Source: Spirosoma validum | GTDB lineage: Bacteria > Bacteroidota > Bacteroidia > Cytophagales > Spirosomataceae | DNA: 64,000 nt | Direction of reading: 5' to 3' | Assembly (NCBI RefSeq): GCF_014699035.1 | Contig: NZ_JACXAA010000001.1 | Coordinates: 124,001 to 188,000 of the forward strand | Shown here: positions 45,701 to 54,700 of the stretch, one piece after another | Layout: every line of letters starts with the position of its first letter | How positions within the stretch are numbered: position 1 is the first letter of the stretch | The notes under the pieces: model-generated | What the model was told of the DNA's origin: nothing | Seen by the model: only the letters and a program-made list of their open reading frames with translations | Database searches by the model: none | Position numbers and translations under genes: made by a program

Positions 45701-46503
45701 GCGCTACTGTTAGCGGAACCTCTGCCAGCAGTACGATATTTAGCCAAACCTTAACCGCTAGTGGGTCGGGCGTTCAGGCCTTCACGCTAACCGTTAATAC
45801 CCCTGGCGGTTCAACACAGTCGGTGACCAGCGTAACCCTTAATACTCCGATTACTGCCAGCTTGACAGCGAGTGGTCCGATTACCCAGTCTAATCCTATC
45901 GTTACCCTGACCGCTACTCCTGGCGCGAACTCATACATTTTTGGGTCTGGTGCTACTCAGATCAACAACAGCAACCTGGCTATTGTAACGACGGCCGGTG
46001 TTTACTCCGTTACGTTGACAGCAGCAGGCGGCTGCTCGTCTACAGCTAGCGTTACAGTCGTATCCGCTGTTGCTGCCTCGCCGGATCTGGCTCTACTGAC
46101 GTATGTTCGACCTTCCCTGGCTTATGGTACTACGCCCGTCACGGTAGTGGTTGACGTAGTAGAGTTGAAGTCAGTGCCAACGAATGGACTGATTACGGTT
46201 AAGATTAACCGGGATGCCAAATACAATCTGACCTTACCGGCCACGGCTACCTCCGTCGGATCACGACCTGTGCAGAATAGCCTTTGGCAATTGAATGATT
46301 CAGATCCCAACTACTACGTACTGACCACTACCTCGGTCGTCCCGGCTGGTGATAGACTCTCGTTCGGCTTGACGGGATCGATGACGCCCAACGCTACGTC
46401 AGGCAGTTTATCAATTAGCTCAGTAGTCGTTAGTGGTAGTGGCGGAGAAACTAACTTTCTTAATAACATTGATGCCGATCGGATCGATTACTTCCAGCAA
46501 TAA
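42778..46503 (+). CDS. Secreted multidomain surface protein with Asp-box and Ig-like repeats
   Basis: 1241-residue protein. An N-terminal extension precedes a signal-peptide-like helix (about residues 58-79, ending SVSAQ). Residues 80-320 resemble a Rossmann/GATase-like domain (ASFDVLFIGMVDD, GKVVILAEQPFS). Then come an Ig/HYR-like domain, about seven Asp-box repeats of ~40 residues (SISTNGGNTFTN, GLSISTDGG; 44220-45090), more Ig-like domains rich in Ser and Thr, and a final 140-residue domain (46081-46500) shared with the giant protein at 51776. There is no typical T9SS tail. Role: surface adhesin or matrix protein, inferred. An alternative non-ATG start nearer the signal helix is possible. 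Confidence 0.8.
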   Translation: MRQSLFFSFPLVYYRTIQLFVWRIIGVGQNQLQNTSKHSADARSTKFGLRITWPSAQFLLVTLLVGFMSMGVGLKSVSAQTINVASIDQSRYPTYSLNGSYMVNALAKLTSTANFGAGGTVNHSLNITHTFGTVGSITAASLASFDVLFIGMVDDNRVSALLTPSETQAIFTWSQQPGKVVILAEQPFSQPLTNRYGYGLSNQTSNPTTPTVADATSNVKIFSGVFGSAVNISQAGTSQGFFSTDCSSIVLARNASGNPSIILDTRQRDVLVADTDYFTFLSGGMTNGGAISSDTDKAWANLWAWAVNEVITPGTSTNTPVTAFTVAATPSPGCNTGSGSLTFTSPIGTASNGQPFEYSVDGGVTYQASPIFTNLADGTYSIYARAASTCTTSAGATSGGTVKVNVAPVVTISANPGLIIGPGQSTSLTASGATSYTWSTGGTTAAITTSTAGVYSVTGTRGICSATASVTVVGGNLTNGPVCDNFVSSTQGLPSDYVNKVFAVTGPGSTTVYANTSEGPAISVDGGQTFTSSSIFANDYFGLTGPGGTTLYFSTYNGLLISTDGGQTFTTKTTADGLGDNFAGNVFAVGSAVYVATGAGLSISTNGGNTFTNKTTANGLGSNSVSSVYAVGNTVYALTGGGLSISTDGGNTFTNQTTVAGLGNNPTTIYAVGNTVFVATSSGLSISTNGGQTFSTRTVADGLSSDYIVDLQVIGNTVYAATDNGLSISTNGGNTFTNATNGLGSIRLADVYVTGNSIYLARQGGGVAYCSSAPVVNLVLTASATPSPVCVNSSVNLSVTASGGTAPYSYTWAAPAGTTLSATSASAVSATAVTAGVQTFTVTVADAGGTLTSSTTVSVTVEAPPTVSIAANPGLSIVQGQSTTLTASGATSYTWSTGATTTTVSTSLAGTYSVTGVTGACSATASVTVTVGAPAPVLANFAANPTSVCAGQPVSFSANVANAAVPFAYTLTNGSATVSGTSASSTIFSQTLTASGSGVQAFTLTVNTPGGSTQSVTSVTLNTPITASLTASGPITQSNPIVTLTATPGANSYIFGSGATQINNSNLAIVTTAGVYSVTLTAAGGCSSTASVTVVSAVAASPDLALLTYVRPSLAYGTTPVTVVVDVVELKSVPTNGLITVKINRDAKYNLTLPATATSVGSRPVQNSLWQLNDSDPNYYVLTTTSVVPAGDRLSFGLTGSMTPNATSGSLSISSVVVSGSGGETNFLNNIDADRIDYFQQ
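44059..44099 (+). repeat. 41-bp exact repeat inside the surface protein (copy 1)
   Basis: Identical to 45430-45470. Both encode the Ig-like motif LTASGATSYTWSTG. Flanking DNA has drifted further, which suggests recent conversion between the two Ig-like modules. Confidence 0.9.
45430..45470 (+). repeat. 41-bp exact repeat inside the surface protein (copy 2)
   Basis: Second copy of the 41 bp at 44059-44099, in the same reading phase. Confidence 0.9.
46081..46500 (+). other. Shared 140-residue C-terminal domain (copy 1)
   Basis: Final 140 codons of the 42778 gene. They align without gaps to the last 140 codons of the giant gene (57875-58294). Conserved marks are VVVDVVEL, GLITVK, DPNYYVLTTT, VPAGDRLSFG and the end DADRIDYFQQ. 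Confidence 0.9.
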
Positions 46504-47075
46504 GCCAGATAGTGGCCTATTTCGCTGAAGGTCCACATCGATGGAAATCCATTCCCGACTGATTTTTTTAGTTGGGAATGGATTTCTATTCATGCTTTAT
46601 ACCCCTAAATATTACTGCTGGCGCGGCATTTGCCAAGAAGCGTTGTTAACAGGCCGTATGCAGTCAATCGCCAGTACGTTGATCGGGTGGAGCCCCACCC
46701 CACCAGCAACCACCGCTTGTATCTGATCTGTGGGACTAGTCGGCCAGTCGCCCGCCGGAACTGGGTGCGAATCCGGCAGCAACTCTGGCTGGTCGAGCAA
46801 ACGGCTGCGGAGCCGCTGGGCGCTCCATCAATTCAGGAAGATGTTGATTACTGGTGCTAACCCCTGGTTACAGCGAACCCTCCTTGTCCATATCAGAGCT
46901 AAGCTAATCCGTTTGTATCTGGCTGGCCATGTCAGTGATCGCCTGACAATCCTCCACCGCTATCCAACCAGTTACCGCAGGCGCGTGTCCATGCCCAAGG
47001 AGTATAAGGACCATGTTTAAAACGCCCCTTTGAATGCCTTCACTTTTCGCTTATCGGGATAGTAAGTTGGCGAGC
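46504..47075. other. Intergenic region, coding debris possible
   Basis: 572 bp. It begins with a hairpin (46544-46586). From 46600 to 47020 the composition is GC-richer, and short overlapping plus-strand frames occur (for example around 46630-46860 and 46860-47020, with HRYPTSYRRRVSMPKEYKDH at the end). They look like decayed coding sequence, possibly of a transposase, but no family could be supported. Confidence 0.4.
46544..46586 (+). terminator. Hairpin after the 42778 gene
   Basis: 17 bp arms (46544-46560 and 46570-46586) with one mismatch enclose a T-rich loop, 41 bp after the stop codon. The T-run lies in the loop rather than after the stem, so the terminator call is moderate. Confidence 0.55.
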
Positions 47076-49148
47076 TTAATTACTAGTCAACGTTTTTGGT
47101 AGACGGATGGATACGGTCGTTCCTTTTTCCGGCCAACTCTGTATATGTATTGAACCAGATTGGTTGGTTAGCAACTCTTGACATAACCGAAGCCCAAGTC
47201 CGGTACTAGATTCTCCTACTGTTCCAGTACGAATCTCTGGCGTAGTGAGCACCCGATCAATCTGGTTCGCACTCATGCCTATTCCCGTATCCTCAATTCG
47301 AAGTTCCAGGTAGTTACTCCGTTCTTTAGTATACAGGCGAATATAGCCACCCTTAGGTGTAAACTTGGTGGCGTTACTTAATACATTGCGAATGACTGAG
47401 TTTAATTGATGTTTATCAGCCAACACAGTCGTCCCATAACTTAGCTGATTCAATACGGTAATTTCTTTATACTGAAGATGCCCGGCTGAGTGGTTAAGTG
47501 AATTCGTTACTAAATCCATTAGTTGAATTGGCTCTCTATTAAGTTGAAAACCTTTCAACTGACTGTGCGACCAATCTAGAAGGTTAGTGAGCAGGTCCAG
47601 AATTTGGTTTACCTGATTCTCCAATTGTCTGAGTGGCTCAAGTAGGGATGGATTTAATTGAGAAGTCGTCTGCAATCGGTAAAGATCCTGTTTAAGCCGA
47701 GCTGTAGGACTGCGTAAATCATGGCTGATTAGAGTAAAAATTTTGTCTTTAGTAGCATTGATCTCAGCCAGTTGCCGAGCCTGTAAACTAATTTTGTCAG
47801 TTTGGTGGGACAAAAGCCGATGTATTTTTTTTTGTCGGCGCAAGCTCAAGTAAATAGATCCGGATAGAACCATTAACAGGAGTGATATAACCAAAAAAAA
47901 GATACGCTGGTACTGCGCGAGCGCTAGCTTAAGTTGAATAGTATGCTTCGTTTGCTTCTCTAAAGCGATGTTTTTGTTAAGCGTTGCAATTTCTGTTTGT
48001 TTATGTTTCAGATTATAGCTAGCCTGAAGCTGGCTGATGGCATTCACTTTTTCCAAGCCAATCAGGCTATCCTTCAGTACCTGAGCCTTTCGAGCAAAGC
48101 GCAACGCTTGTTTGTATTCACCCGACTGCTCGAATATAGCGGCCTGTGTTTCGAGAGCTTGTTGTAGATAGTAAGAAGACCGAATTGCCTGAAAAATAAG
48201 GGTTGACCGTGTACTATACACGGAAGCTCTTGAGTAGTCCCTAATCGCTAAGTAACACTGGGCCAAACCCATGTAACAATTTCCTAAATACTCCTGGCAA
48301 TCGATTCGCTGTAAAACCAATAATGCTTTTCTGTAATTAATAATTGCCTGAGCATTGGCGTGTTGAGTTTGTTTAATTTGAGCCAACTGCATAAACCCCA
48401 CACAAACACCAAGAAGGTATCCAATCTTTAAATGCAGCGAAAGCGCTTGCTTTTGGTACTGTTCAGCCCTAACAAAATCTTTAGTAGCTGTATAATAATG
48501 GCTCAGGTTACTTAAAGCAGCAGCCAATTCTTTTTCGCTCCTGCGTCGTTGAGCTAGTTTTTCTGCTTTGAGTAGATATACCAGCGTGGAGTCAGTACGC
48601 CCTAGCCGTTCGTAAATGATTGATAACTCGGTTAATAAAGTACCTGTTAGTTTATTTTGTCGTAGTGGATACTTCTCATAAAACTGTTTCAATGTCAAGG
48701 CCAATTTCAGTGCATCCTGATAATCGCCGAGGCCTCGAAGAGCTCTAACTATCCTTACTTGAATATTAGTTTTGATACTATCTACCGAGCCACTTCGATG
48801 CATTCGCTCGGCCTGACGAAGTGCTGATAATCCCTGTATATAATTGCCACTTGGCTCATTAGCAGCTCCTAGGTTGTAATAAGCCATTACTAGCAAACGT
48901 TTGTCCGGCAATGTAGCCGCCAGATCGATGGCTTTCCGAAGAAAATAGATAGCTGAATCTGTCTTGACTGAGGTATAAAATTGCCCTAAATCGTTATATA
49001 ATTTCGCTCGGCCCGAATCCGTATGACATTGATTTAATTCTCTTCTTAAGCGCCGAAATTCTGCTGACTGTGCAATAGCTGTAGACCCTGAAAAGCAAAT
49101 AACCCAAATGCAAGTAAGGATAAATAGTCTCACTGATTTTGTGGGCAT
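47076..49148 (-). CDS. TPR-repeat sensor histidine kinase
   Basis: 690-residue membrane kinase. A signal peptide (about residues 1-26) is followed by a periplasmic region of roughly seven TPR units (residues 30-365; e.g. LLVMAYYNLGAANEPSGNYI), a coiled coil, and one membrane helix (FFLVISLLLMVLSGSIYLSL). The HisKA-like segment FTLISHDLRSPTARLKQ carries the phospho-His, and the HATPase_c domain has VIRNVLSNATKFT, EDTGIGMS and STGLGLRL. It lies 100 bp downstream of the LytTR regulator gene on the same strand. Such TPR kinases are common in Bacteroidota; the signal is unknown. Confidence 0.93.
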   Translation of the reverse strand: MPTKSVRLFILTCIWVICFSGSTAIAQSAEFRRLRRELNQCHTDSGRAKLYNDLGQFYTSVKTDSAIYFLRKAIDLAATLPDKRLLVMAYYNLGAANEPSGNYIQGLSALRQAERMHRSGSVDSIKTNIQVRIVRALRGLGDYQDALKLALTLKQFYEKYPLRQNKLTGTLLTELSIIYERLGRTDSTLVYLLKAEKLAQRRRSEKELAAALSNLSHYYTATKDFVRAEQYQKQALSLHLKIGYLLGVCVGFMQLAQIKQTQHANAQAIINYRKALLVLQRIDCQEYLGNCYMGLAQCYLAIRDYSRASVYSTRSTLIFQAIRSSYYLQQALETQAAIFEQSGEYKQALRFARKAQVLKDSLIGLEKVNAISQLQASYNLKHKQTEIATLNKNIALEKQTKHTIQLKLALAQYQRIFFLVISLLLMVLSGSIYLSLRRQKKIHRLLSHQTDKISLQARQLAEINATKDKIFTLISHDLRSPTARLKQDLYRLQTTSQLNPSLLEPLRQLENQVNQILDLLTNLLDWSHSQLKGFQLNREPIQLMDLVTNSLNHSAGHLQYKEITVLNQLSYGTTVLADKHQLNSVIRNVLSNATKFTPKGGYIRLYTKERSNYLELRIEDTGIGMSANQIDRVLTTPEIRTGTVGESSTGLGLRLCQELLTNQSGSIHIQSWPEKGTTVSIRLPKTLTSN

Positions 49149-49248
49149 AGTTTTAGTCGCTATTGTAGAGGCAATTTGAGTGGGAACAGGTCATTGTCCT
49201 TATAAGAGCACTATTCACTTGGCTAAATCACAATGAAGTTTTACTGAT

Positions 49249-49965
49249 TTAGTCATATTCCTCCAGGCGATTGAATAAACGTAACAATCCTTCCAATTTC
49301 GGGCGAAACGAAATACCGATCGGGATCTTCAGCTGGCCCAGCCAAAGATAATTACGGTCATAACTCGTGATTTTAGTAATGTTAATCAGATAGGATTTAT
49401 GTACACGCATAAAGAGTTGATCGGGCAATAATTCCGTTAGCGTAACCAGTCGTTCATTTACCGTATAGGTGTGCGCGCTACAGATAACTTTCGAATAAAT
49501 GCCGTAAGCTTCTACATACTCGATCGACTTATAATCGAAACGCTGAATTTTCCGTCCCATCTTCAAAAAGATGAAATCAGGCTCCGCAATACTAGTGGGT
49601 TTAATCTGAATCGACAAGGCTCGATTTAAGCCAATCAACAGTCGTTCATAGGTAAATGGCTTGAGTAAGTAATCAGCTGCCCTTCCAATTTCATAACTCT
49701 CAATTGCATATTCAGGATAGGCACTAACAATAATAACGGGAGGTAGCTCAGGAGAGAATTTTAGTAAGTCGAGCCCAGACTGACCAGACAATTTAATATC
49801 CAAGAAAAGCAGATCGATTTTCTGATTAATTAATACCTCGATTACTTCCTCAACACTTGAACATATTTTAAATAGTTCAAGAAAGGGCACTAAATCCAGC
49901 TGTTGTTTGAGAAAGCCTGCATCTGCAATGGAATCATCGACAATGACGTAATTTTTACTTTTCAC
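49249..49965 (-). CDS. LytTR family response regulator
   Basis: 238-residue regulator with a receiver domain (VIVDDSIADAGF, phospho-Asp in LLFLDIKLSGQSG, Lys in DYLLKPFTYERL) and a LytTR DNA-binding domain (residues 135-235; FMRVHKSYLINITKITSYDR). It precedes the TPR kinase gene and is probably its partner. Large secreted-protein genes lie on both sides, so it may control them, but no binding site could be assigned. Confidence 0.92.
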   Translation of the reverse strand: MKSKNYVIVDDSIADAGFLKQQLDLVPFLELFKICSSVEEVIEVLINQKIDLLFLDIKLSGQSGLDLLKFSPELPPVIIVSAYPEYAIESYEIGRAADYLLKPFTYERLLIGLNRALSIQIKPTSIAEPDFIFLKMGRKIQRFDYKSIEYVEAYGIYSKVICSAHTYTVNERLVTLTELLPDQLFMRVHKSYLINITKITSYDRNYLWLGQLKIPIGISFRPKLEGLLRLFNRLEEYD

Positions 49966-51775
49966 TTTGAGCTATGGTAGAATAGTTATTTTATTGAAAT
50001 CGATAAAAGCCTAAAATCAAATTGTTGGTAAAGCAATATTTTACTATTGTATAGATTTACTAGACAAATAAAGTCAGTTTTAACAAAAAATATTGCCTGT
50101 TTGACAAAAAAATAAACTTAAATAATATTTCAATAAACCATCCGTTCTCAGGTTGTTTGCTTTTTTTATTATGAAATTCATAGTTTATATAATCAGAAAG
50201 ACTAGTTAAAGGCAACAAAGTCCAAATTGAATACATTATCATTTTTTACGATGTAGTTATCTAGTCGATACTAGTAAAGGATGCCTATCAACCATTTTCT
50301 CAAAAACGTATAAATATGTCCCCAGTGATTGATGTTCTATTACCAGTCCCGTAAATCGCGCAAGCTATGTTTTAGCCGGCTCTGTCAACACGCTATATAG
50401 CCTAACAAATCCATTTTCTTTATTAATAAAATCAATTTTTTGGTAACTTAATCATAAGAAATTGAAATAGTTTGATTTGATAATATTTTGATTCAAAAAT
50501 ATAACTTACGTAGCTGAATTTGTTTATTAAATGGATTAACTAGTACTATATCAAAGCAAAAGGTTATCTATTTACCAATAAATGTGATTTTTTATCTTTT
50601 TAATTAACTAAATCAAAAAAACGTCTATTTCGTATTACGATAACCAATCGTTTGTGTATTAAAAATGAACGTTTAGTGTTAATTAGATTTTTACAAATAG
50701 CTAAAAATACTTCAAAATATACCTTTGTATTGCTCTTGTGCATAAGTAGTAATACTTATTATGTGCTAATAGGCTTCTGTGATTACTCTATACGCTGAAA
50801 TGTAACTATTACAATTAAATATTCTACTATTCAATCCATCAGTTTGACTTGAGTAGCAGAAGCTTTAATCGTGTTATGGAATCTAACCTTCTATAATAGT
50901 TATACCAGGTTCTGCATGAGGCCAATTACTTCATCTGAACCTGCTGCTACATAGAGTTAAAGACCCACAGCTCAACATACATTTTTTGTTGTAAGTAGAG
51001 TGAGATACCCATTATAGATAGCTATTAATCAGGAAGTAAGCATAGTGTCCGTGTTATCATATCAGCACGAGCAACCTCACTTGACTGATCATCGGGAAAT
51101 TATGGCAAAAGCTTTACCAAGGCTATTGCTCTGTTTAACAACCTGGCCAATAATCATTTCTCCAGACTAATCAACTTGTATGAAACCTAATTCTTCATCC
51201 CACCTCAATCTGTCATTTCATCAGATAGTACTGCTATCTGGGATACCTAGAACACATACCTCCAGAGTGGCTCAAGGATGTCACCTCTACTGGCAAGATG
51301 AAGTCTAATCTCCAACTAGTTATAACTGACTTCTCAGGTCAATCCAGGAAGGTCAGATGTAGCCTAATCACTCATGTCCCACCTACGTGTAGACGCTGGG
51401 CCCCGCAACAACTGGTAATAATTCATTGGTTGAGCTAATGGATATACTGTGCGCCAAACGTAATCACGAAAAGGTTTCGGTCTAGCCTATTCCTCTGAAT
51501 AACAGGCTTGTAGCAAGCATAAATATCAATCTTATCCCCCAGTAAGTCGCCTACTCAAAATGCTGGCTAAAGGATATAAATTTTAGCGATTTAATACCCT
51601 GAGCTAATTAATTTGACGAGATAGTCGATAGAGTTAATTCAACCTCTTTTGGCCGTTTGCATTCACTAAATACTTGCTTGTTGAGCCGGATAATACCTTT
51701 TGCAATAGGCCTACCAGGCGGCTAAAAAAAGATAGTTCTCATTTAAAAAAATTACCATCAAATCCGATTTATTCT
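49966..51775. other. Long AT-rich region before the giant gene
   Basis: 1.8 kb without a recognised gene; stops are dense in all frames. From about 49970 to 50900 it is very AT-rich. A possible -7 box TACCTTTG lies at 50720-50727 without a good TTG partner. From 50900 to 51650 composition is closer to average but still non-coding. It may hold the regulatory region of the giant gene or decayed DNA. Confidence 0.45.
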
Positions 51776-54700
51776 ATGAAGCAAACATTTATCTACTCAC
51801 CTCGAAACAGGAGAGCGCTTTTCCGGCTGATACACTGGACGATGTTCAGTGCGTTGCTAGCCACGTTTATCCCCTTGCTAGGGAATACGGCATTGGCTCA
51901 AACGCCCTTTACCTGTCAGAATGGCGTGTCTTACCGCATCCAGGGCAACCCTTCAGCACTTTATCAGATTAGCCTGCGCACAGGTGTTGCTACCTTACTG
52001 ACTAGTGCCGCAACCTTAGGTAACCGTAACTTACAGGGACTGGGTTACAACCCTTTGGATAATTTCCTGTATGCCTCTATATCAGGCACGAACACGATTC
52101 TTCGAATCGGTAGTGATGGCGCTAGTACAGTGATTACTGTGCCGACTTTGGCACCTGCTGCATATGCCGCTGGTGATGTGGGGCCTGACGGCGTCTTTTA
52201 CCTGTACGTACCGAGCACAACGACAATGGCCAAAATAAACCTGTCGACGCTGGCCGTTACCACGATCACGTTATCAGCAGGAGCCAATTTGCAGGATATT
52301 TCCATCAGCTCAGATGGAGCCTCGATCTATGGTATCTCAACTGGCAATGGCAATTTAGTGCGGTATGCCACTACTGGAGGGGCGCAAACGCTTACCGACG
52401 TTGGTTTTGGCACCGGACTTACGTTTTCGACTTATTTTGGGAGTAATGCAGTCGGGACTAACCCAGGAAATACTCGAGGAAATCTATATGCTATCGATAA
52501 TGCTACGTCAACTACATATGAAGTTGTTGGGCCAGAAATTCCTCTCGCAGAAAGTGGTACTCAAATATCACCTGTTCTGGCAACAGCTATTACGAATACG
52601 GATGGTGCCCGGTGTATAAACTCCTTAGCTACCAATCAGGGAAACTTCGTTTGTACAGCAGGTCAGGCATTTATCGTAACAGGAACGCAGGGGTATCCTG
52701 ACAATTCCTGTACCGATGCGGGCAATAGTGTTCTGGCTGAATACAATTTACAAACCGGTGCGCTGGTAGCTACCTCAACTCAGCTTATCAATAATTTCAA
52801 TACCCGCACAACCATCAATAACCTGGGCTACAACGTTACAGATGGTCGTCTATGGGGCTACCGCAATGGCACTAACCAACTGGTTCGGATCGGTACAGGA
52901 CGCACGGTCGATTACTTTGCGATTAATGGCCTCTCCAATGATTGTATCTACGGCGATCAGAATACCAACAACTCGGTCTTTGTTGCAGGTGATGTGAATA
53001 CCTCGGGAGTGATGTATCTGTTTAATGGATTTAACGGAGACCGCTTTATTCGGGTCGATTTGAATCCTGCCTCGGCTACGTATCTACAAAAATTATCGGA
53101 TGTAGTCGTCACGGGTGCTACATTAATAGGCGATAACGGTGTCAAGGATCTGGCATTCAACCCAATTGACAACCAATTGTATGGCATCCGTGCTGTTGAT
53201 AACCACCTGCTTCGAGTTAATCCTACTACGGGAGTAGCTACTGATTTGGGTCTGGCAACTGGCATTGGAACACTGGGAAGCGGTGATTTCCTTGTCGCAT
53301 TTTTTGACAATTTAGGCGCATTATATACGCAGCGCTCCGGTGGCGATGATGTCTACAAGATTCCTAACGTAAGCACGGGCGCTCGCACGGGCTCTGTATT
53401 TATTGCCAATGGAGCAGCCATAGGTGGAAATGGCGACGGAGCTCGTTGCCCATTTAGTACGATTGAATCGTATACGATTAGTGGTACAGTCTTCAATGAT
53501 GCCAATGGCTTGCTGGGCACGCCAGCTAACACCGTCGATGGTACAGCCGTCAGCACCCTGGGTAGCAATACGTTGTATGCTAACCTGGTTAACACCAGCG
53601 GCAACGTAGTAACCTCCACGACCCTGGCCAGCGGTACGTTTTCGTTTACCGGTGTAAGTGGTAACTCATCCTTCTCGGTGATTTTGACAAACGCACCTGT
53701 CACCCTGGGCACACCTCCTCTCAGCACCACGCTGGCGGGCGTGGCCAATACGGGCGAGTTCGTCGGTACGGGCGCAGGCAGCGATGGTACACCTGACGGG
53801 GTTATCTCAGTCTCAGTGGCGGCTGCTAACGTAACTAATGTTAAGCTCGGCGTGGATCGACTACCTGTCGCCGATCCCAAAACGGCAACGGCTCAGCTCA
53901 ATCCGGGTGGCACTACCCGCGTAACGGTGCCCACACTGACGGGCTCTGACCCCGAGGATGGAACATATACCGGAGTGAGTGTGAGCAACACGGTAATCAT
54001 TCAGAGCTTACCGACCAATGGCACACTCTACTACAATAATGCTGTAGCTACGGTGGGTCAGGTGATTCCTAACTACAATCCGGCTCTGTTGCAGGTTGAT
54101 CCTAGTGACGGACCAATTAGTGTAACATTTACCTACTCCGAACGCGATGCGGCAGGCAAAGATAGTCCGGCTGCTCTGGTCACTGTTCCATTTACAGGAG
54201 TGACTATTTCGGGTACAGTCTTCAATGATGCCAATGGTCTAGTCGATGGCATCGTTAACGGCACAGCTGTGAGCAGCCTGGCGGGCAACACCTTCTCGGC
54301 TAACCTGGTGGGACCAGCCGGTACAGTGCTGGCAACCACTACCCTAACGGGTGGTGCTTATAGCTTTACGGATGTGACAGCCAATACGTCCTATTCCGTC
54401 GTGTTGAGCAACACCCCTGGTACGGTCGGCTCAGCCCCACCGAGCACAACGCTGACGGGTAGTGCGGTCAATACTGGAGAGCACGTAGGTGCAACGGCAG
54501 GCAGTGATGGCACCCCCAACGGCGTACTGCCGGTGACTGTGGTAACCAGCAACGTAACAGACGCCAACTTTGGGGTGGACAGACTACCTACGGCTGACCC
54601 CAAAACGGCTACGACTCAGCCTAACCCCGGCGGCACTAACACCGTCGTGGTCCCCACGCTGACGGGCTCCGACCCAGAAGATGGCACCTACACCGGCACC

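Noticed and set aside
46541..47020. Several short frames between the surface gene and the TPR kinase
   Set aside because: They overlap in different frames and match no family I can name. A decayed transposase is possible but cannot be supported.
50060..50242. 60-codon minus-strand frame in the AT-rich gap
   Set aside because: Low-complexity Phe/Leu/Asn/Lys translation typical of AT-rich non-coding DNA.
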